A stretch of 64,000 nucleotides of DNA, taken from assembly GCA_019637265.1 (NCBI GenBank), contig JAHBVY010000002.1, forward strand, positions 496,001 through 560,000, written 5' to 3'. This DNA is from Polyangiaceae bacterium. Its GTDB lineage: Bacteria > Myxococcota_A > Polyangia > Polyangiales > Polyangiaceae. Made by a program: the position numbers and the translations under genes. Of the stretch, positions 8,192 to 16,455 are shown one piece after another. Numbering within the stretch: position 1 is the first letter of the stretch; each line of letters starts with the position of its first letter. The notes beneath the pieces were generated by a model. The model made no database searches and was not told the origin of the DNA. It was given only the letters and a program-made list of their open reading frames with translations.

Positions 8192-9799
8192 TTAGAGGGG
8201 AACTACCTCGGCGGCGTGGCCTGCGATCCCGGCGTTGGAACCATCCGCTGAGCCGCCTGGGCCAGCGGCCCCCGCCTGACCGACGAGGATGTGCCCGCCA
8301 GTACGCGTTGGCGCGGTGCCCACGTGCAACACCCCCGCAGAGATCCCCCCAGCGCCGCCGCCGCCAGCACCTCCATCGCCGCCGCTCCCCCCTCGACCGC
8401 CCGTGCAACCAATACCCTTCCCTCGTTCACCCCCCGCGAGCCCTACTTGGCCTGCGTGCCCAGCCCCACCGTCACCCGCATCGGCGGCCGTCAGCTGCAC
8501 GTCCCTTAGCGTCACCGGAGCGTTGAACAGCAACAGGGCCACGCTGGCGCCACCACCCCCACCAGCCCCACCCGGCGCGCCCCCGCACCCCCCAGCGCCC
8601 CCGCCTCCACCGGCGGAAGCGGTGTTGGTCTCAAACATCGAGCCCCCGCCGCCTCCTTGACCCACCTGTCCGTAGCGCCCCGCCTCCCCCGATGCTGGCG
8701 TCCAAGCGCTCACGGTGAGGCGACCCCACGCAGCGGCGCCATCCCCCGACTCGCCAGGGGCTCCCGGGTTACCGGTCACGCCGCCGCCTTGTCCTTGTGC
8801 GCAGTATCCGTCTCCAGCGGAACCTCCGTCTGGGTTCGGCGAGTCCAGGGTGGGGAGGCCTGGGCTAGCTGGGATGTCACGATCCTGGCCTCGTCCCCCC
8901 GTCGTGCTCTCGCCGGTCCTGGTGCAGGTCGCTTCGACGCTCGCCCCACCGGTCCACAGCTTCCCGTCCCTACCATTGATATCCACCCCTTCGGGCGCCA
9001 AGTCAGCCTCTGTCACATCGCTGCGCTTCCCATCCGCCCCCTTCGCCCCCTCCTGCGCGATGAACTCCACCCGCTCGAACGACAGCGCCGTCGAATTCGC
9101 CACGAACCCCGCGATGCTGCTCTCCCCCTCCGCCACTCCCTGGGGCGCCTTGAACCTCATGTACTGAAACGAGCTCGCGACGTAGACGTCCTTCGCCGTG
9201 AGCGGCACCCCGCTCGTCGGTGCGACGGTCGCCCTCAGCGTCGCATCGAACCGCCAACCATCACACTTGAAGCCGCCCCACACCGCCACCCCGACGAGCT
9301 GATTGTCCAAGCTGAGGTTCTCGTCGAAATCGCCGCCATCGGCGCAAACGTAGAGCCGCTTCCCATCCCCCTTCGCCTTCGCCAGCCCAGCCTGCACGCT
9401 CCCCAGCGGATCAGCCTGTGTCCCAGCAGCGTCCGCTCGACCAGCTGGGCTGACGAACACCGCCAGCGCGTCGTCGATCACGCAGGACTCGTCAGCTGGG
9501 CTGGCTGTTGCATCACAGGTCGGCGTGGTGCCTCCCGCTCCCCCCGTCGCTCCCACCCCACCCGAGGCCCCCGTGCCAGCGGCCCCGCCTGAGCCAGCAG
9601 CCCCACCCGAGGCCCCCACACCAGCGGTCCCCCCGGTCCCGCCAACCCCGGCGGAGCCAGCAGCTCCGCCAGCCCCCGCAGAGCCAGCAGCCCCACCGGA
9701 CCCCGCAGAGCCACCCCCTTCGTACGGCTCTCCGCCACAGCCTGCGAGCAGCGCCACCAAGGCGCAGGTGAGGGTCGTCGTCACGGTCGAGCACTTCAT
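8192..9799 (-). CDS. Lipoprotein with Gly-Ser linker and beta-helix-like domain
   Basis: A 535-residue predicted surface or periplasmic lipoprotein. ATG 9799, preceded by GGGACGGA, gives a signal ending ALLAGC. About 70 residues of Gly/Ala/Ser linker (GSAGAGGAAGSAG units) follow. The middle part (VSPAGRADAAGTQADPLGS, then LYVCADGGDFDE and VAVWGGFKCDGW) matches the opening of parallel beta-helix proteins with DUF1565-like repeats. The C-terminal third is again extremely Gly-rich (GGGGGAGGCGGAP). No catalytic residues are evident, so a structural or adhesive role is more likely than an enzyme. Confidence 0.8.
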   Translation of the reverse strand: MKCSTVTTTLTCALVALLAGCGGEPYEGGGSAGSGGAAGSAGAGGAAGSAGVGGTGGTAGVGASGGAAGSGGAAGTGASGGVGATGGAGGTTPTCDATASPADESCVIDDALAVFVSPAGRADAAGTQADPLGSVQAGLAKAKGDGKRLYVCADGGDFDENLSLDNQLVGVAVWGGFKCDGWRFDATLRATVAPTSGVPLTAKDVYVASSFQYMRFKAPQGVAEGESSIAGFVANSTALSFERVEFIAQEGAKGADGKRSDVTEADLAPEGVDINGRDGKLWTGGASVEATCTRTGESTTGGRGQDRDIPASPGLPTLDSPNPDGGSAGDGYCAQGQGGGVTGNPGAPGESGDGAAAWGRLTVSAWTPASGEAGRYGQVGQGGGGGSMFETNTASAGGGGGAGGCGGAPGGAGGGGGASVALLLFNAPVTLRDVQLTAADAGDGGAGHAGQVGLAGGERGKGIGCTGGRGGSGGDGGAGGGGAGGISAGVLHVGTAPTRTGGHILVGQAGAAGPGGSADGSNAGIAGHAAEVVPL

Positions 9800-9997
9800 G
9801 AGATCCGTCCCAATCTGAGTGAACGAGGGCAGGGGGGTTATCTCCGAAAGGTCTTGTACGCCGAAGCGCCTCGCGTGCCCCTCGGCTGCCCTCCGCGGCA
9901 GTACAAGAGCCCCGAAGCCACCCTCATCGAGCCCGCAGTGTAACCCCTCTGTCAGCGCCAAGCACCTCCCCACTTCAGCCAGCGCCGCGACGTCCGC

Positions 9998-10969
9998 TCA
10001 CGGTGAGCGGCAGCAGCGCACCCCGAGGCTGTAGTCGTAGTATTCGCGCGGGTGCGCGCCGACCCGCGACAAGCACCCGTTCTTGGTGCTGCGTGAGAAG
10101 AAGCCACCCAGAAACACGCCGCGCTCATCCTCGATCCACTCGTCGAGGTTCCCCACCATGTCGTAGATGGCGTCGTCGCCCCACACGCTGCGACACGCTG
10201 GGGTCCCGCCGGTCGGGCGGAGCAGCGGCCCCTTGGAGCTCGACACCTGATTCAGTCGCGGGTCCAGGTGCCCGCGTGAGGCGTCGTCGTGCAGCACCGC
10301 CGCCGGGTGCGCCTCACGGAACACGTTGCAGGTCCCCCACTCGTATTTGTTTCCATAAGGGAATTGTTGCTGCGCCTCCCCCTGACACGCGGTGACCCAC
10401 TCCTGCTCGGTGCACAAGCGCTTGCCCGCGTTGGCGCAGGCGAGCGCCGCCTCGTGCCCCGTGACGTAGCCGTTCGGGATGACGCCCGGCGCCGACTCCG
10501 CCTTGGGCTCGTACGTTTCACTGACTTGCCAGCCGGGCAGCAGCGGCAGCGGCTTCGCCTGGGCCGAAGGGGAGCCGACCACCAGCGCCTCCTTGCGCCA
10601 GAAGCCTTGCTCCCGCGCGGCCTTGCGCCCGGTAGGTGAGTAGTAAGGCGACAGCGGGCGGCCCTGCGCCGTGTCGACGAGGCGCGCCTCGTAGCGATCG
10701 ATGCAGTAGCGCCCGGCGACGTCCACCATCTCCGCGGGGCAACGTGAGGAGCGGGTGGGCTGAGGCGGCGCTGGCAGGGATGGCGCGTTCGGGGGCGCGG
10801 CGGGCGGCGCCTGATCCCCACCGTCAGGCAGGTAGAGCAGCCGTGGCGGCGCCGCGGAGGCGAGCGCCGAGGCGGGAGGCACCACGAACAGCTGTGACTC
10901 CTCCTTCGGCGGCGCTTCCTCGCAGCCGAGGCCCAGCGCGACGGTCAGTGGAACGAACCACCACGCCAC
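9998..10969 (-). CDS. Lipoprotein with SUMF1/FGE-type domain
   Basis: A 323-residue protein. GTG 10969 gives a short signal ending ALGLGC, so it is probably a lipoprotein; a longer frame would overlap infA and is rejected. After a Pro/Ala-rich linker comes a formylglycine-generating-enzyme (SUMF1) fold: MVDVAGRYCIDRYEARLVD, YVTGHEAALACANAGKRLC, TEQEWVTACQGE, YDMVGNLDEWIEDE, FLGGFF and SLGVRCC. Many myxobacterial members are non-enzymatic. A Cys within STKNGCLSR is present in the active-site region but the usual paired-Cys spacing is not obvious, so enzyme activity is uncertain. Confidence 0.85.
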   Translation of the reverse strand: MAWWFVPLTVALGLGCEEAPPKEESQLFVVPPASALASAAPPRLLYLPDGGDQAPPAAPPNAPSLPAPPQPTRSSRCPAEMVDVAGRYCIDRYEARLVDTAQGRPLSPYYSPTGRKAAREQGFWRKEALVVGSPSAQAKPLPLLPGWQVSETYEPKAESAPGVIPNGYVTGHEAALACANAGKRLCTEQEWVTACQGEAQQQFPYGNKYEWGTCNVFREAHPAAVLHDDASRGHLDPRLNQVSSSKGPLLRPTGGTPACRSVWGDDAIYDMVGNLDEWIEDERGVFLGGFFSRSTKNGCLSRVGAHPREYYDYSLGVRCCRSP

Positions 10970-11036
10970 CGACGAGCGCCGCTCGGCCCTCGCAGCGGCG
11001 TCGACCCCGACCGCGGTATCAGCCCCTGCGGCTAGA

Positions 11037-11261
11037 TCAGCCCTTGCCGCGGTAAACGATGAGGCCGTGGCTGAGGTCATACGGCGAGACGGCCACGCGC
11101 ACGCGATCCCCCGGCAGCACTCGGATGTGGTGGCGCCGCATGCGCCCCGAGAGCTGCGCGCGCACCGTCGCGTCGCCCTGGTCGAGCTTGATGGTGTACT
11201 GACCGCCACCGAGAGCATCCTGAATGGTGCCCTCCATCTCCAGTAGATCGCCTTTACTCAT
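11037..11261 (-). CDS. infA: Translation initiation factor IF-1
   Basis: A 74-residue S1/OB-fold protein that binds the 30S A site during initiation. The sequence is characteristic: MSKGDLLEMEGTIQDAL, then RAQLSGRMRRHHIRVLPGDR and SPYDLSHGLIVYRGKG. GAGCGGG upstream of the ATG at 11261 can serve as ribosome site. It lies divergent from the HAD gene and upstream of the SUMF1-type lipoprotein. No other translation gene is adjacent. Confidence 0.96.
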   Translation of the reverse strand: MSKGDLLEMEGTIQDALGGGQYTIKLDQGDATVRAQLSGRMRRHHIRVLPGDRVRVAVSPYDLSHGLIVYRGKG

Positions 11262-11450
11262 ACCCGCTCGCGAAAGTGAACCTCAAGCCGCGGCGGACCC
11301 TGGCACAAGGCGGAGGGAGTTTCAAGCGAGCGATCCGGTTGCTCGGCGCGCCGGGTCGCTCTACAGCTCCAGCGCGTCGACGTGTGGCGCTGGCTCTCAG
11401 CGACTGAGCAGCGCCCGCGCGGTGGAGAGAGCCTCCACAGCGACACGCCG

Positions 11451-11470
11451 CGCCATGCCAAACCCCCAAC
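11451..11470 (-). repeat. Dispersed G-rich repeat, TTTGGCA type
   Basis: Minus-strand GGGGGTTTGGCATGGCGCGG between the divergent infA and HAD genes, 30-50 bases before the HAD start. Confidence 0.65.
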
Positions 11471-11501
11471 CCTACCCCCTTCTCCCCTGCGAAGAGCGCC
11501 C

Positions 11502-12194
11502 GTGTTCGCCGCGACCCTGCTCGACTACAACGGCGTCCTGATAGACGACGAGCGAGTCCACCTCGCTGCGTTCCAAGACACCCTGCGCCCGCTCGGCATC
11601 GAGCTGACGGAGGAAGCTTACTGGGAGCGCTACCTCGGCTTCGACGACGTCGGCGCGTTCGAGGCGGTGTTGGCGGAGCATGGCCAAGCGGTGACCCCAG
11701 CGCGCGTGCAGGAGCTGGTGCGCACCAAGGTGCCTCACTACCTCGCGCGCGCGGCGGCGGGGCTCGAGCCGTTCGAGGGCGCGGCGGCGCTGGTCCGGCG
11801 CTGCGCAGGGTTTGGTCCGGTGGCGGTGGTGAGCGGCGCGCTGGAGGCGGAGATCCACCTCGGGCTCCAGGCACTGCAGGTGGCGGAGCTGGTGCGCTTC
11901 ATCATCCCGGCGGAGGCGACCGGGCGCTCGAAGCCGGACCCAGAGGGTTACTTGATGGGGCTCGCGCGGCTCCGCGAGATTCTCCATACGGATATTGATC
12001 CGCGCGAGGTGCTGGTGGTGGAGGACTCGCTGAGCGGCGTGGAGGCAGCCAAGGCAGCCGGGCTGACTTGTGTCGCCGTCACCCACAGCTACCCGGAGCA
12101 GGAGCTCTCGAGTCGTGAGCCTGACCTCATCGTGAGCAACCTGGCGGAGCTCAGCTTGGAGCGGCTCCAGGCGCTGGCGTCGAGCAGGCAGTGA
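11502..12194 (+). CDS. HAD-superfamily hydrolase, phosphoglucomutase/phosphatase-like
   Basis: A 230-residue haloacid-dehalogenase subfamily I protein. GTG 11502 follows GAAGAG. Motif I is LLDYNGVLIDDE; the first Asp (nucleophile) is present but the second Asp, normally the acid/base in DxD, is Asn. A helical cap follows (residues about 15-80). Motif II is AVVSGA, motif III sits at GRSKPDPEGY, and motif IV is VLVVEDSLSGVEAAKAAG. The overall design resembles beta-phosphoglucomutase-like phosphatases. The Asn change could alter or abolish phosphoryl hydrolysis. It overlaps the next gene by 4 bases (GTGA). Confidence 0.9.
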   Translation: MFAATLLDYNGVLIDDERVHLAAFQDTLRPLGIELTEEAYWERYLGFDDVGAFEAVLAEHGQAVTPARVQELVRTKVPHYLARAAAGLEPFEGAAALVRRCAGFGPVAVVSGALEAEIHLGLQALQVAELVRFIIPAEATGRSKPDPEGYLMGLARLREILHTDIDPREVLVVEDSLSGVEAAKAAGLTCVAVTHSYPEQELSSREPDLIVSNLAELSLERLQALASSRQ

Positions 12195-13468
12195 AGCTCA
12201 CCATGACGCCGCGCGAAGGCGCTCCAGAGCGAGATCGGCCGAGGTCCAGCCAGCGACGCAACACGGCATCCAGGCGCGGGCTCGCCCTCGCGCTCGCTTG
12301 GTGTCTCTCCCCTGCGAGCGCCGGGGCGGCGCCGAGCGACGCCGCGCGGCTGATCCCGCATGAATCCGCGTGGCAATACTTGGGCCGAACCAGCGGACCC
12401 AGCGGCACCTGGCCCGCGCGCGGCGCGATCCGCGGGGTGACGATTGGCCCGATCGAGAGCGCGCTCCGCCCTGGCGTGGGCTACGGCACCGAGGCCTTCG
12501 AGCGCAGCCTGCACGAGACGGCGCGCCTGGGCGGCACTTGGGTCAGCCTGACGCCGTTTGGGCGCGTGTGGGATCTGGAGTCCACCGGGGTGGATCTCAG
12601 CTTCGAGGCGCCGTTCTCAGAGAACCGCGCCGCGCTGAAGCGCGCCGTCCAGACGGCGCACGCGCGCGGACTCAAGGTGATGCTGGTGCCGCACCTGTGG
12701 GTGGAGAGCGGCGGCTGGCGCGCGGAGATCGATCCCAAGAGCGACGCTGGGTGGGAGCGCTGGGAGGCGAGCTACGGGGAGTTCTTGCTCACCTGGGCGC
12801 GGCTCGCGGAGGAAGCTTCCGTGGATCTGCTGAGCGTGGGCGTGGAGCTCCGGAGCTGGGTCACCACGACGCGCGCGCCGAGCTTCAGCGCGCTGATAGA
12901 GCGCGTGCGCTCGGTGTACCGCGGCCCGCTCACCTACGCCGCCAATTGGGACGACGTGGAGCACACGGTGATCCTCGGTGAGCTCGACGTCATCGGCATC
13001 AACGCGTTCTTCCCCCTGACGGACCAAGAAGGCGCCTCCGTCACCGAGCTGTTACGTGGCGGCGAGCAAGTAGCAGCGAAGGTCGGCGCGTTGGCCAGCG
13101 CCTGGGGCAAGCCGGTCTTGTTCACCGAGATTGGCTACACCACCCGCAGGGACCCGGCGCTCCGCCCCTGGGAGTGGCCGGACTCGATGCAAAACGTGGT
13201 GGTCGATCAGCGCGCGCAGGCGGACGCCTTCGCGGCCTTGATCGCGCCTCACCTGGATGAGCCGTGGTTCGCCGGGTTCTTCGTGTGGCGCACCTACGCC
13301 GATCCGGATGACCTCTCTCAAGAGGCCGAGTGGGGCTTCAACCCCCGAGGCAAGCTCGCCGAGCTGGTGCTCCGCGACGCCTTCCGCGCGAGCTTCGCGA
13401 CCGACGGCGACGCCCCGCTCGGCGCCGCCCTCACCGCCCAGAGCTCCGAGCCAGTGGGGCGCTACTGA
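12191..13468 (+). CDS. Secreted GH113-like glycoside hydrolase
   Basis: A 425-residue TIM-barrel protein with a signal segment (RRGLALALAWCLSPASAGAA). The body resembles family 113 glycosidases: GGTWVSLTPFGRVWDLESTG, GLKVMLVPHLWVESGGWR, LLSVGVELRSW (likely the acid/base Glu) and GKPVLFTEIGYTTR (likely the nucleophile Glu), closing with FAGFFVWRTYADP. A beta-mannan or related glycan is the usual substrate of the family; the actual substrate is unknown. GTG 12191 overlaps the HAD stop, while ATG 12203 is an alternative start. Coupling to a sugar-phosphatase-like HAD gene suggests a shared carbohydrate role. Confidence 0.8.
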   Translation: MKLTMTPREGAPERDRPRSSQRRNTASRRGLALALAWCLSPASAGAAPSDAARLIPHESAWQYLGRTSGPSGTWPARGAIRGVTIGPIESALRPGVGYGTEAFERSLHETARLGGTWVSLTPFGRVWDLESTGVDLSFEAPFSENRAALKRAVQTAHARGLKVMLVPHLWVESGGWRAEIDPKSDAGWERWEASYGEFLLTWARLAEEASVDLLSVGVELRSWVTTTRAPSFSALIERVRSVYRGPLTYAANWDDVEHTVILGELDVIGINAFFPLTDQEGASVTELLRGGEQVAAKVGALASAWGKPVLFTEIGYTTRRDPALRPWEWPDSMQNVVVDQRAQADAFAALIAPHLDEPWFAGFFVWRTYADPDDLSQEAEWGFNPRGKLAELVLRDAFRASFATDGDAPLGAALTAQSSEPVGRY

Positions 13469-13509
13469 GCGCGGGAGCTAGCCGTTCGGAGCACCCTGCG
13501 CGAACGCGG

Positions 13510-13553
13510 ATGGGAATGGGAATGGGGATGGGGGTTGGGGTTGGACGGCACCG
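13510..13553 (+). repeat. G-rich simple repeat joined to a dispersed G-rich repeat
   Basis: GGATGG/GAATGG hexamers from 13508 run into GGGGTTGGACGGCACCG (13537-13553), about 100 bases before hisC. The strand has at least four G-tracts and could form a quadruplex. Confidence 0.75.
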
Positions 13554-13654
13554 CCCTGCGCAGGCTGCGCCGCGCGCGGCGCGCCGCGGAGCACCGCACG
13601 CCGGACGAGGCGCCGTGCAGCGGGCGTGCTAGGCAGCGCGCTCGGGAGCGCTTG

Positions 13655-14740
13655 ATGGATCTCTTGAGGCAGAGCGTAAGAGAGATGGTGGGCTACGTGC
13701 CTGGTGAGCAGCCGAAGGCTGGGAGTCAGCTCATCAAGCTGAACACCAACGAGAACCCGTACCCACCGAGCCCGCGGGTGCTCGAGGCGATCGCGGCGGA
13801 GCTCGAGGGAGGCGGTGAGCGGCTGCGGCTCTACAGCGACCCCCACGCGAGCGCGCTGATCACCGCCGCGAGTGAGGTGTATCAGCTCCCGCGGGAGAAC
13901 ATCCTACATGGGAATGGCTCCGATGAGCTGCTGGCGCTGCTGTTCCGCGCCTTCCTGGAGCCGAACGACAGCATCGCCTACCCCTACCCCACCTACGTGC
14001 TCTACCGCACCCTGGCGGCGAGCCTGGGCACCCAGGTAGACAGCTTCGATTTCGACGCGAGCTACCAGCTCCCACGCGCGCTGTTTGGCTCGAGCGCCAA
14101 GCTGGTGCTCGTCGCCTCGCCGAACTCACCTTCCGGTAACTCACACCCGACGGAGCTGCTGCGTGAGCTGGCGCGCAGCCTGCCGCGCGGCGTCTTGGTG
14201 GTGGACGAGGCCTACGCCGCCTTCAGCGATGAGGACGCGCTCAGCCTGGTGAGCACGGAGCCCAACGTGGTGGTGCTGCGCACCTTCTCGAAGAGCCACT
14301 CGCTCGCCGGCATGCGCGTGGGGCTGTGCCTCGCGCCGGCGCCGATCATCCTTGGCCTGAACAAGGTGAAGGACTCTTACAACCTCGATCGGCTGGCCAT
14401 CCTAGCGGCGGCGGCGAGCCTACGCGACACCGAGTGGGTGGAGGCGAACACGAGGCGTGTGATCGCCACTCGGGCACGCCTCGGCGCTGGGCTCCAGGCG
14501 CTGGGGTGGCAGCCGCTCCCCAGCCAGAGCAACTTCGTGTTCGCGCGCGCGCCGGGTGACAGAGAGGCAGCCGAGCGCACCGCGCGCGGGGCGTTCGAGC
14601 ACCTCAAGGCGCAGGGCGTGCTCGTCCGCTATTTCCCGGAGCGGCTGCTGGAGGCTGGCCTCCGGATCAGCGTGGGCACTGACGAGGCGATCGATCGCCT
14701 GCTAAAGCACCTGGGCGAGTACACTCGCGCCCAGCGCTGA
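13655..14740 (+). CDS. hisC: Histidinol-phosphate aminotransferase
   Basis: A 361-residue fold-type I PLP aminotransferase that converts imidazole-acetol phosphate and glutamate to histidinol phosphate in histidine synthesis. Features: IKLNTNENPYPPSP (substrate loop), GNGSDELL, ASPNSPSGN, VVDEAYAAF (Asp to the PLP pyridine), and RTFSKSHSLAGMRVG with the Schiff-base Lys. ATG 13655 has GGGAG six bases upstream; a longer frame begins within the repeat and is not credible. No other his gene is near. It is followed after 9 bases by the TerB-like gene. Confidence 0.95.
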   Translation: MDLLRQSVREMVGYVPGEQPKAGSQLIKLNTNENPYPPSPRVLEAIAAELEGGGERLRLYSDPHASALITAASEVYQLPRENILHGNGSDELLALLFRAFLEPNDSIAYPYPTYVLYRTLAASLGTQVDSFDFDASYQLPRALFGSSAKLVLVASPNSPSGNSHPTELLRELARSLPRGVLVVDEAYAAFSDEDALSLVSTEPNVVVLRTFSKSHSLAGMRVGLCLAPAPIILGLNKVKDSYNLDRLAILAAAASLRDTEWVEANTRRVIATRARLGAGLQALGWQPLPSQSNFVFARAPGDREAAERTARGAFEHLKAQGVLVRYFPERLLEAGLRISVGTDEAIDRLLKHLGEYTRAQR

Positions 14741-14749
14741 AGGGAACCC

Positions 14750-15112
14750 ATGGCTGACTTCGACTACGACGACCTGACTGAAGAAGAGCTCCTCGCCGCC
14801 ATCGCGCTGCTCAAGTTGCTGGCCGCGACGGATGGCGTGGTGACGCCCGGCGAGGCGCGCGAGATGCGGCTGTTCGCCGAGCAGATCGGCCCCGATCACT
14901 ACGACGAGCTGAATCGCAAGCTCGACGCGCGCGACCTCACCGCCGACGGCGTGAAGGCGCTCGCCGCGGGCATCAGCCGCCAAGACGCGCGCGAGCTCAT
15001 CTTCGCGGAGCTGTTCGAGCTCGCGGCGGTGGGCACCATCGACCAGCAAGAGGGCGCCCTGCTGGAGTGGCTCCGCGCCACCTGGAAGCTGGAGCCCGAA
15101 GACGCGAGCTAA
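14750..15112 (+). CDS. TerB-like acidic protein
   Basis: A 120-residue acidic helical protein resembling the TerB/DUF533 group: an Asp/Glu-rich N-terminus (ADFDYDDLTEEELL), LLKLLAATDGVVTPGEAREM, a second helix pair around RLFAEQIGPDHYDELNRKL, and LLEWLRATWKLEPED at the end. TerB-type domains are membrane-associated or metal-binding modules in stress gene sets. No signal peptide. AGGGAACCC precedes the ATG; the gap to hisC is 9 bases, so both are on one transcript, which ends at the hairpin just downstream. Confidence 0.75.
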   Translation: MADFDYDDLTEEELLAAIALLKLLAATDGVVTPGEAREMRLFAEQIGPDHYDELNRKLDARDLTADGVKALAAGISRQDARELIFAELFELAAVGTIDQQEGALLEWLRATWKLEPEDAS

Positions 15113-15131
15113 CGCGGATCCGTCAGGGCAC

Positions 15132-15167
15132 TGGACCGTTGGGGCGCATCGTCACCCCAACGGTCCA
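15132..15167. terminator. Hairpin between convergent genes, probable bidirectional terminator
   Basis: TGGACCGTTGGGG (15132-15144) pairs perfectly over 13 bases with CCCCAACGGTCCA (15155-15167) across a 10-base loop. There is no long T-run on either side, so it may work as a roadblock or as RNA 3'-end protection. Confidence 0.8.
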
Positions 15168-15174
15168 TCTGGCG

Positions 15175-16095
15175 TCAGCAGCGAGGGCAGCCGCAGGTGA
15201 TGCCGGTGCGGCCCGTGCTGTCACTGCAAGCGTCGAACAGCCCCTGGCAAGAACCACCGAGGCAGCTGCAGCTGTGGTCGTCACACGTCGGCGGCATGTC
15301 CACGCAGTGATACTCATGGCCGCGCTGCGTGTCGTAGGTCACGCAGGGGAGCGAGCCGCAAGCGGTGCACGAGGTCACCGACTCGCACTCCGTCACCGGA
15401 GCACAGCCACCCTGCCAGCAGGTGCCCTCCACGATGGGCACCTCGCCCGGCTTACAGTCCGGCGGCATCGCCAGGCAAACCACGGTGCGCGCGTCACACG
15501 AGAAGCCAGCCACGCAGCGCCCCGCGACGCAGGAAGCCGCCCGGATACCGTGGCTCTCGCACATGGGCATGACGCAAGCCTTGTCGCACTCCTTGGTGTC
15601 GGGCGCCGAGCCGGGCACCCCCTCACAGCGACAACAGTCCGACACGAGCTTGCAGTCGGAGTCCTTCTGGCACTCCGCGAACGCGCCACCCGTCCCCGCC
15701 GTGCCACCCGTACCGCCAGTACCTGGGCTACCCGCCGTACCGCCCGTGCCGGGGCTACCTGCGGTGCCGCCCGTGCCAGGGCTACCCGCGGTGCCACCCG
15801 TACCGGGACTACCCGCGGTGCCACCCGAGCCGGCGGTGCCAGCACTGCCGCTCGAGCCAGCGCTGCCACTCGAACCAGCGCTGCCGCCGAGGCCACCCGA
15901 GCCCGCGGTGCCACCCAAGCCCCCTGAGCCCGCGGTGCCGCCACTGCCGCTCGAGCCAGCACTGCCGCTCGAGCCAGCACTGCCGCTCGAGCCTGCGCTC
16001 CCCGCGTTACCGCCGTTGCTCGGCCCCTCATTCGAGTCGCTGCCACAGCCCACGGCCACCAACACCGCCGCCGCGATCACATAAGTCCGCATCAT
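15175..16095 (-). CDS. Cys-rich lipoprotein with Gly-Ser repeat linker
   Basis: A 306-residue predicted lipoprotein. GGAGG precedes two adjacent ATGs (16095 and 16092); the signal MRTYVIAAAVLVAVGC ends in the lipidated Cys. About 110 residues of repeats follow, first GSAGSSGSAG types, then four AGSPGTGGT units. The C-terminal 165 residues hold over 25 Cys in pairs (DCCRCEG, CDKACVMPMCESHG, SCSCLGGSC, ITCGCPRC), so the domain is probably disulfide-rich and extracytoplasmic. Function is unknown. Confidence 0.8.
   Translation of the reverse strand: MMRTYVIAAAVLVAVGCGSDSNEGPSNGGNAGSAGSSGSAGSSGSAGSSGSGGTAGSGGLGGTAGSGGLGGSAGSSGSAGSSGSAGTAGSGGTAGSPGTGGTAGSPGTGGTAGSPGTGGTAGSPGTGGTGGTAGTGGAFAECQKDSDCKLVSDCCRCEGVPGSAPDTKECDKACVMPMCESHGIRAASCVAGRCVAGFSCDARTVVCLAMPPDCKPGEVPIVEGTCWQGGCAPVTECESVTSCTACGSLPCVTYDTQRGHEYHCVDMPPTCDDHSCSCLGGSCQGLFDACSDSTGRTGITCGCPRC
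15700..15820 (-). repeat. 27-bp tandem repeat coding AGSPGTGGT
   Basis: Four consecutive units in the linker of the Cys-rich lipoprotein, differing only at codon third positions. Confidence 0.8.
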
Positions 16096-16175
16096 CGTTC
16101 CCTCCTCATCCTTTAAGTCACTCAGGCAACCAAGCTGCCTTGCGTCCGCACCACCGCGCTGAGCGCCATCCTCGA

Positions 16176-16266
16176 GCGCCGAAGGCGCCCAACCTCACAG
16201 GCGCTGAAAGCGCCCAACCTCACAGGCGCCGAAGGCGCCCCACCGAACCAGCGCCGAAGCGCCTCC
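16176..16266. repeat. 25-bp tandem repeat, about 3.6 units
   Basis: Units start at 16176, 16201, 16226 and 16251 with the form GCGCCGAAGGCGCCCAACC then TCACAG. Each carries the small inverted repeat GGCGCC-GAA-GGCGCC, so the array can form a row of hairpins. Units abut without spacers, so it is not a CRISPR array. Confidence 0.85.
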
Positions 16267-16416
16267 CTACCGGCCTCAGTGTGGCATCAAAGGGCGGCGT
16301 GGTCACGGGACGCGCTGCTCGCATTGGCTCGTTTGGCTAGCCATGGCGCGACTGAGTGCTACGCTGGACGGTTGCTCTCGAGCGCGCGCGGAGCTCGCGT
16401 GCAGGTGATCGCGGCG

Positions 16417-16434
16417 CGGTACCGTCCAACCCCC
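16417..16434 (-). repeat. Dispersed G-rich repeat, one-base variant
   Basis: Minus strand reads GGGGGTTGGACGGTACCG, 22 bases beyond the 3' end of the transglycosylase gene. Confidence 0.7.
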
Positions 16435-16455
16435 AACCCCCGAACGCGAAGCGCG

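Larger units (their letters stand above)
16096..16455. other. Intergenic region of 360 bases with tandem repeats
   Basis: Upstream of the Cys-rich lipoprotein on the minus strand. It holds the 25-bp tandem array at 16176-16266 and an inverted-orientation G-rich repeat at 16417-16434. No gene is supported. Confidence 0.7.

Noticed and set aside
11037-11218. SUMF1-type gene starting at 11218
   Set aside because: It would overlap infA almost entirely; GTG 10969 gives a proper lipoprotein signal.
16176-16266. CRISPR array
   Set aside because: 25-base contiguous units, no spacers, no cas genes.
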